Shown: piece by piece, positions 57,883-64,000 of the stretch
How positions within the stretch are numbered: position 1 is the first letter of the stretch
How the letters are laid out: each line of letters opens with the position of its first letter
Source of the DNA: Eucalyptus grandis
Lineage: Eukaryota > Streptophyta > Magnoliopsida > Myrtales > Myrtaceae
Reading direction: 5' to 3'
Assembly: GCF_016545825.1 (NCBI RefSeq)
Contig: NC_052621.1
Location: forward strand, 37,648,687 to 37,712,686
DNA: 64,000 nt
Notes under the pieces: model-generated
The model's database searches: none
The model's input: only the letters and a program-made list of their open reading frames with translations
Told to the model about the DNA's origin: nothing
Position numbers and translations under genes: made by a program

Positions 57883-60800
57883 GTTCGTGTTCTTCTAATG
57901 ATGGTTATCAATCCTTTTCCCTTTTTTCCTCTGTTCGTCGATTGGCATTGCAGCTTGGTTTCATCAGCGTCGTGTACTTCGGTGTTTTCTCAGCTCCTTT
58001 TTTTTTTTCTAGAAATAAAAGAACAATACATTCATCTCTTCATAATTCAAAACGAAAAGATACCTCTGTTCTGTTAAAGTTTGCTTTTTTCTGCCATTTG
58101 GAGATAAATGGCATATGTCTCCTTTGTGGGTTGATGTTTTGCTTCTCGAAGTTATAAGCCCAGTCCTTCCTCTGCGGGCTGTATTGCATATGATTTTTTT
58201 TTTTTCCTGAGAATTATGAAATCCTTTCTCACAATAGTATGCATTATGGTTTTTCTCAAATGATTTGAGGAAAAAGCTGATATGAATCTGCAGCTTGGCT
58301 ACAGACTAAACTTTTGTGTCTAAGTGGAATCCTGAAAAGGTGTATCCAGACCTTTTAGTGAACTGAAATCTATTGCATTCTCAGAGGTGAATCTCTACAA
58401 AAACCTGAGAAATCAGGTGTTTGTCGATATTAACATTTAAACCAATGATATAACGGAGTTACTACTAATCAATGCGATGGGACTTAACCTGAAGAGCATC
58501 AGTTATGCACGCACCTTTGGCTTGAAACTTTTGTGACTAAGATACCTCTACTTATAGTTCCAGTTGCACTTGCTTTTTCCCTCCTCAAGCATAGAATTGT
58601 TTTAGAAAAGGTGTTGATCTGTTTAACTTGTCTGAAGATCTCTTTTTTTGGTCACAATTTAGCAAAAGCCACAATTCTAGTGAACTTTAATCGGGGTTGA
58701 ATCGTCCATGCACAATATTTGCAAGTTGTTTGCTGCATCAGCTTGCCTCTATCACCTTTATATAGGTAGTCATATCTTTTTGAGTTTGGATATATTGTTG
58801 TGTCCGATCATTTCACTCAGATTACATCATTCTTAAATTATCTTTTCCAACTACTCTTTAATTATTATTATTTTTTTAATTAGATTTTCAAATATTCATG
58901 CTCTTTTTTGGATGTCTTCTAGCTACAATGGGAAAAAAAATTTCTTGGTCTTAATTAACATTCTTTCCTATGTAAGAGCCTTGCATATATCCCTTTAACT
59001 TCTTCTGAACTTTGAAATTTGCAAGCCAATCCAAACCCAAAAGCCAAACTCTTTAAAGAGCCAAGACCAGATAAATAGGAAGAAAGCTGGTCTTCTTATT
59101 TTAGCCTCATGTTTTGGCATCTACATAGCACAGATTTCTATAAATGGTCAACCTTTATAGAACATTAGATTATCACAAACTTTATTTATCATCAGCAGTT
59201 CTCCATTATATGAGGAAATTTCGTACAGAAAAAAGTTTTGGGAGTTAGAACATCGGTGCCTAAATAGACTCTTATATATTTGGGTTGCGATATCATATGG
59301 GGATAAGAGGAGCAATATTGTCACGCGTTATAAAAGATACTCATACAGAGGACAATGGAGGATAGGTATGAATATGTGGAATAAGAAAATAGTGGTGAAT
59401 GGAGAAAGTTAAAAAAATAGTATGTGTACTACTGCCTGGCTAACTGTTATTCTTCCTTCCCACCACTGGCACCACTGGTCTGTGCTAGTATTGCACCAAG
59501 ATGTGCCCACTAGAATTGCCAAGTCCTCCATTTTGTGGCTTTCCCTCTGTACCACTGCATCGCCACTCCTATGCACCGATATTCTCCAAAATAATGGTTT
59601 TGACATGATAAACCCCATAAGTTTTAAGTTTTGAGGTCATGGGGTTTGAACCTGTGACCTTGTGTGGCCATAGCAATGTCCCTGCAATTTGGCCAAGTGC
59701 CTGGCACATGGATTTGGAACAACTATACTTATCATTAATTTGTTCATGAGATAGTGTATGTTTCATTTTCCAATACTCAGAGTTCCAACTATACATGTTC
59801 ATTTTTGCATGTTGTATTTAGAGTATGTAATTTCAATTTAGAAGATGTGGAATTATAATTGTATAAGGACCACATGTAAGGTCACAGTTTTTTGTTTTGG
59901 GTTTGCATGAGGAGGTCATAGTAGATATATATATTATCATACGGAAATATAGAGGATTTATCTGACTGTGAAATGAGTAACTTCATTGAGGCCAATTTGA
60001 GATGAGTAAGTAGTAATTCCAGCTTCTTCCAGCTGTAGATATTATTAAATACCTTCTTGATATACTGGTGTCGTTTTGTCAACTTTCTTTTCAATAATAA
60101 TGAGGTTTCATTTTGAAACATCCAAACTGCTCTTCTTCATATTATATCATCATATCACAAGAAGGGAGAAACATTCGGATTTGATAACAAAATGAGAAGG
60201 TATTATTCCTTTTCAGACCTACCAGATAGGGTAAGTTAGAAATCAACCATTAATGAATCTTCCAAGAGTAGCTGATGGATAATTTTTCTTGGATGTGGCT
60301 ATCAAATTTGTCATAAATGATGAGATTTTTTTCTTAATTGATAGCATATCCACAGTGATTTCCTCCTAATACCCAACAAAATGTGGGATTGCCAAAATCT
60401 TGCACCCGTGTGAGACTTTGTCACCTTCCAACACTTGCTGGCATCCTTCATAATTTCAACAAAAAACTTGAGGAAATTTTATCAAGAAAATGTCTATACA
60501 ACATATATAAAAAGGAAGTTTATCCTCTCCAACAAGTTCGGGCTGTGAGGGAAGTCAAAAATCTTCAGCAAGCAAAGCATCTAAATTTCACTGAAAATCA
60601 ACAAGTATTATAAGGCTTAAAAAGTGTGGACAAGCATTCGATAAAATCATGAAGGTGCTGAAACTAATCTTTCATATCATTGAATAAAATCATCATCAAT
60701 ATTCGGTATCATCTAGGCTCAGAAAGATTAGTCCTGTTACCAAAATTTGCTGATGAAATCCACTAACAGGAGGAAGTCTTGTTTTGACATGTGGCTACTT

Positions 60801-61107
60801 TTGTAATTCACAATCATCTTGGGTTATGATCTTCAGAGTTCTCCAATCACTCCCTATAATATGCTTTCTCCTCCACTTTCAAACCTATCCTCATTCTTGC
60901 TGTTCCTTTTTTCTTGATGCAACTGATATAAATTTTGTTATAAATATTTGTTGCTGAAAAAGAAAAAAAAAAAAAAGAAGAAGAAGAAGAAGAAGAAGCT
61001 AATGTGGGTTAGTGTCGCTTTGTATTAGTTGTTAAAATAATAGCTTTTCATGGTATTGCTAATTGAACTTCAGAGAAGCTAAATAAAATATGATTTATAA
61101 ATGCAGT
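57883..61107. other. Unit 3 spacer
   Basis: Matches the spacers of units 1 and 2 with small indels. A frame at 60,383-60,613 (HLPTLAGILHNFNKKLEE) is interrupted in the other units and is not supported. A GAA tract lies at about 60,975-60,999. Confidence 0.5.
59405..59715 (-). mobile_element. tRNA-like (SINE-type) element, unit 3
   Basis: On the minus strand, GGTTCAAACCCC at 59641-59652 matches the pol III B-box consensus GGTTCRANNCC. TGGCCAAATTGCAGG begins 43 bases upstream (from 59695) in the A-box position, the spacing found in tRNA genes. No tRNA fold or A-tail is evident and the limits are arbitrary. It is a tRNA-derived SINE candidate only. Confidence 0.38.
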
Positions 61108-61253
61108 CACATGACATGCCACAATCGCAGCAGTACTTATTGACACGAGCATGTCACGTGCGGCGTTAACCTATGAACAATTTTAACCTAGTTTTATCTT
61201 GAAAATCTCATTGGAGGTGGCGGCGCACTATGGCATTTCATCCCTTATAAATA
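61108..61253 (+). promoter_or_regulatory. G-box plus TATA promoter, unit 3
   Basis: The first G-box is mutated (CACATG, 61108-61113). The second is intact (CACGTG, 61155-61160), and TATAAATA lies at 61246-61253. Confidence 0.55.
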
Positions 61254-61368
61254 CCCAAATGTCCTCACTGTGTCAACTCACACATCGCACCTTCAATAAT
61301 CTACTAGACTGATCTAGCTTTTATTCTTCGTCCTAGGTTTTGTATTTGTTTTGTTTGAATTGAATAAT

Positions 61369-62923
61369 TTGCTGAAGGGCTCTGTTGATAAAAAATCCTT
61401 CAGATATAGGAGGAGTAGTACAGTTTATTGTCCAAAAGCAAGCAAGAAAGAGTTTGCAGAAATTTGGTTGGAGAAAGACTTGAAGGTGAATGTCTTTGTT
61501 ATTAGGCAAGATACATATCTATCTTCATTCTCGTTCGTCGATATGTTACTGTGCTGATCACACTATTTTTCAATCTCTCTCTGTTTTAAATGCCTTTGCA
61601 GGAATTCTCCTTGTGTTACAAAGATAAGAAGAAACTCTCTATGAGGAGGTATCTACTATTTTTTTAATTTTTCAATTTGGAAAAGGAGCAGAGAGCTTTT
61701 GTTTATTAACAGTGCGCCATGCATATAAATTGCTATTGCTTCCAATTTACATTGAGATCACTTGCAGATCTAATTGTTTTCAGAATATTAACATGATGTA
61801 AGAACCAAATCTAACAGCTGAGACCACAATTGTGATTTTTCAGGATTTGTGAATCTTTTACACATGTTCTAAGTCTGAATGGAAATTTGGAACTGGAGGT
61901 CACGTGCATCTCTAAGCAAGAAAAGAATCTGATTGATTGAGACTATTACTGTCCATAATTCAGTAACTGAGGAAATTGATGTGACATATAACATGCACCT
62001 TGGAATCTTCATAACGTAGCTTATAATCTAGAGATGAATCTGATTGAAAGTACAGTCTGAAAATTATACAATTAATAGTTCATTGGTTTTCTGATATGCC
62101 GACTCACTAAGGTGAAGGTTAGTTTATTTTTGTTTTGTTTCAGAAAGGCAATAACAAGTTAAACCCTGCTATTTAGGGGTGTGGAGTTTATGCAATGCGC
62201 TGCTTGAGCTTAAAAACCTGGACAAATAATGTTTAATTTCTCATTTACGTGCTCTATATGTTGATTGAAGTTGAGTGGAGATGGACTGGGATCTAAACTA
62301 TCTTTAATTTTGAAGAACTTTGAGCCAAGTTTGAGATGGATGCAATCTGAATTGAAATCTGGTTGCTTTGTCATGTTTATTAGCAATTTGCATCATATCC
62401 TCTGACTTTATTTAGAGCACAATTATTGCACATGGTGATAATGATTTTGTGTGAAAGAAGAAAGTCAAAATCGAATCAAATCATTTCAATCATGAGTCAT
62501 TGTGCTTTGTTCATGTTAAAACTTTATCTGTGTTTGTGGTCATTGCTGTACTTATCTCCAATTTGGTTATACCATTGTCTGTTCAGAACTATCAGCTTAA
62601 TACCAATATTCTGGAAAAAAGAAAAATTATAAAGATGTTGGATGGAAAGACTGTTCATGCTAAGTGGAGTTGGTCATATGAATCCTTTTATGTTCTTTGC
62701 ATCTAACCAATATTAAGACATGTATATTCGCATGAATTAAAATCTAATGCATTAGTATTCATGAAAAATGCGCATTGAACCAAATATCCAAGTCAATTAT
62801 TTGTTGAGTGAGTTCCAGTACTCATGAGCAGCTCGATTTGTTTGCACTCTCAGGATTGGCAAAAATGAAGCCTGGAGCAACCAATTTTGGCAGAAAGTAC
62901 TTGATGGCAGAGACCTCATGTGA
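61369..62923 (+). pseudogene. Small three-exon gene relic, fullest copy (unit 3)
   Basis: Exons 61369-61485, 61602-61648 and 62854-62923 join in phase through GT/AG borders to about 77 residues and a stop. They read LLKGSVDKKSFRYRRSSTVY with CPKASKKEFAEIWLEKDLK, then EFSLCYKDKKKLSMR, then IGKNEAWSNQFWQKVLDGRD and LM. The start codon is TTG where unit 1 has ATG. It lies about 120 bp after a TATA box. I do not recognise the protein. An intact ancestor is implied because each unit is broken in a different way. Confidence 0.5.
61980..62165. other. Segment present only in unit 3
   Basis: Units 1 and 2 run directly from CAGTAAC to AAGTGGAGTC at the matching place. It is either an insertion here or a deletion shared by units 1 and 2. 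No features. Confidence 0.6.
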
Positions 62924-63128
62924 TTGCCAAAATAATTGGAGAAGCAGTTTGTGTGAGTTTCCTATTTTTCTCTTTTAGCGTTTTATAAATATATTGCATT
63001 TGGTAATAGATCAAATAAGTTAACCATAACCATGATTTGCCAGTCATTTGAAAATGCATCTGAATCAAATCCTAGAAAGCCGTTCCTTCTTTACCCTGAC
63101 CAAATTTTTCTCCTCCTCCAAAAGAAGA
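62615..63128. other. Segment of about 0.5 kb, present only in unit 3, carrying exon 3 of the relic
   Basis: In units 1 and 2 the sequence passes straight from CTGTAAAAAG to AAAACATAATC. Here AAAAAGAAAAA begins and AAAAGAAGAAAAC ends the extra stretch. The flanking short A/G-rich similarity suggests deletion between microhomologies in the ancestor of units 1 and 2. Confidence 0.6.
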
Positions 63129-63629
63129 AAACATAATCTATTTGATATGATTTCAACCTTATAAGTCAGTCAGCACATACACCAAATTGTAATACTTGCA
63201 TCTGTTCACGTTTGGCATAAAATGTCAAGCTGAAATGGTGGTGCCTGCCAATACCCAAATATTGTACATGGATATAGGTATATCACTGTGATTTTTAATA
63301 ACTGTTTCTCAAAAAAATAACCCAAGGATGTAATAAAAAAATTTGATTTGCTTTTGCATAACAATCTTTCAAAACTTGAATTTATTGGTTGCATGTCTAA
63401 GTCTTTATTTCATTGATATAATACACTTTGTTCTTTTTTGACAAGCTCGCATCATATCTTATGGATTTTATGATTCTGTCTCGGTTGTTAATATATAGAT
63501 CCCATTTTCTCTTTTTGGTCAGTCTATAGAAACCAATATTGAGCAGGTTAATAATTAGGAAAGCCAGAAAAATCAAATTCTGGAGCAATTTAAGAGTGAT
63601 TAGGTACAGAATCCAGTGCACAAGCCAAT

Positions 63630-63977
63630 GGAATGGCAAGTAATTGATCCTCCTAAGTTCCCAAGATATGAAATACCATTTGAAGCTATCATGTTCATTT
63701 TTGTCATGATAGCAAAGAGCACACAGTCAGACCCCAACCAAGAAACCAAAATTGACAGCTAAATCAGAAACCAAGGAATAAGACCAGGTTCATAGCAAAG
63801 GTGGAAACTTACTGTGTTTCCGTTTTGTCCTCTGAATTGCCAAGTTTTGTTTTCCCTATAAATTGTAGATGTGTTTCTGCCTACTTTCTGTGCAAATCTG
63901 CAATAGCATACTAGTACTCTCTGTGTTCATTTGAGCTGTATAGCGTGTGTGGCCACCCAAAGTAAAAAGAGAATAAA
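63630..63977 (+). promoter_or_regulatory. Conserved proximal upstream segment of PDS5 copy D
   Basis: Nearly identical to the segments before copies B and C and recognisable before A. Confidence 0.6.
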
Positions 63978-64000
63978 ATGGCGTCATCTTCTTCTTCTTT
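63978..64000 (+). CDS. PDS5C: PDS5C-like protein, copy D, start only (cut by window end)
   Basis: ATG at 63978 followed by MASSSSS, identical at the protein level to the start of copies A-C and preceded by the conserved upstream segment. Only 23 bases are visible, so it cannot be judged whether the gene is complete. Confidence 0.8.

Larger units (their letters stand above)
53131..64000 (+). repeat. Array unit 3, rearranged, running to the window end
   Basis: It begins like unit 2 (module at 54,276 and matching spacer to about 55,160). It then jumps to the last PDS5 exons (55,270-56,017) and a copy-B-like 3' flank, then starts again as a full unit (modules at 56,921 and 57,764) leading to copy D. 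The start-codon spacing from C to D is therefore 15,911 bp. Confidence 0.8.

Noticed and set aside
60383..60613. 76-codon frame in unit 3 (HLPTLAGILHNFNKKLEE)
   Set aside because: The matching sequence in units 1 and 2 has stops and no family features, so the open frame is chance.
29860..64000. LTR retrotransposon as the vehicle of the 12-kb units
   Set aside because: No LTR pair, primer-binding site, or gag/pol-like frame was found. The units contain normal spliced genes in one orientation, which fits unequal crossing-over.

Overview
This is a nuclear DNA window from a flowering plant, most likely a eudicot. The genes have many short exons with GT/AG introns, introns and spacers are AT-rich, and the gene families are plant-type (GOS11, a NIP aquaporin, a plant-specific L7-like ribosomal protein, PDS5C with a Tudor domain). 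The species cannot be fixed from the sequence. A woody dicot is a guess from the style of the repeats.

The first 20 kb is ordinary single-copy gene space: a Golgi SNARE of the GOS11 type (minus, five exons, complete); a 60S L7-like ribosomal protein gene (plus, five exons, complete, with a telo-box promoter); a small membrane-protein gene that resembles YfiM/DUF2279 and carries a frameshift; a NIP6;1-like aquaporin (minus, five exons, complete); two unidentified exon-like blocks; and a dead CAF1 deadenylase copy with an internal 117-bp tandem duplication. A Tourist-like MITE lies in GOS11 intron 2, inside one copy of a local 265-bp tandem duplication, so the other copy shows the empty site.

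From about 21.4 kb to the end, the window is a tandem array of PDS5C-like (sister-chromatid-cohesion, Tudor-domain) genes. Copy A (21.9-28.5 kb, 12 exons, 629 aa) is the most conventional. Copies B (35.7-40.3 kb, 671 aa) and C (48.1-52.8 kb, 684 aa) have 11 exons, all splice phases intact, and are fused across the region of A's exons 5 and 6. A 3' remnant (55.4-56.0 kb) has lost the rest of its gene, and copy D begins 23 bases before the window ends. Copies B, C and the remnant have expanded the C-terminal exon into 5-6 units of a 90-bp (30-residue) repeat that is present once in A. This is the most unusual structure in the window.

B, C and D are each preceded by about 6 kb that A lacks. This spacer recurs unit after unit. 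It carries relics of at least one other gene: a Lys-rich first-exon-like module in two diverged versions, a promoter with G-boxes and a TATA box, a small three-exon gene whose lesions differ between units, and a tRNA-like A/B-box element. Only the last 350-490 bp before each PDS5 start codon is shared by all four copies, so that is the likely conserved proximal promoter.

Exon boundaries were set by hand from splice consensus, phase continuity and comparison between paralogues. Family assignments rest on recalled family features, without a database search.
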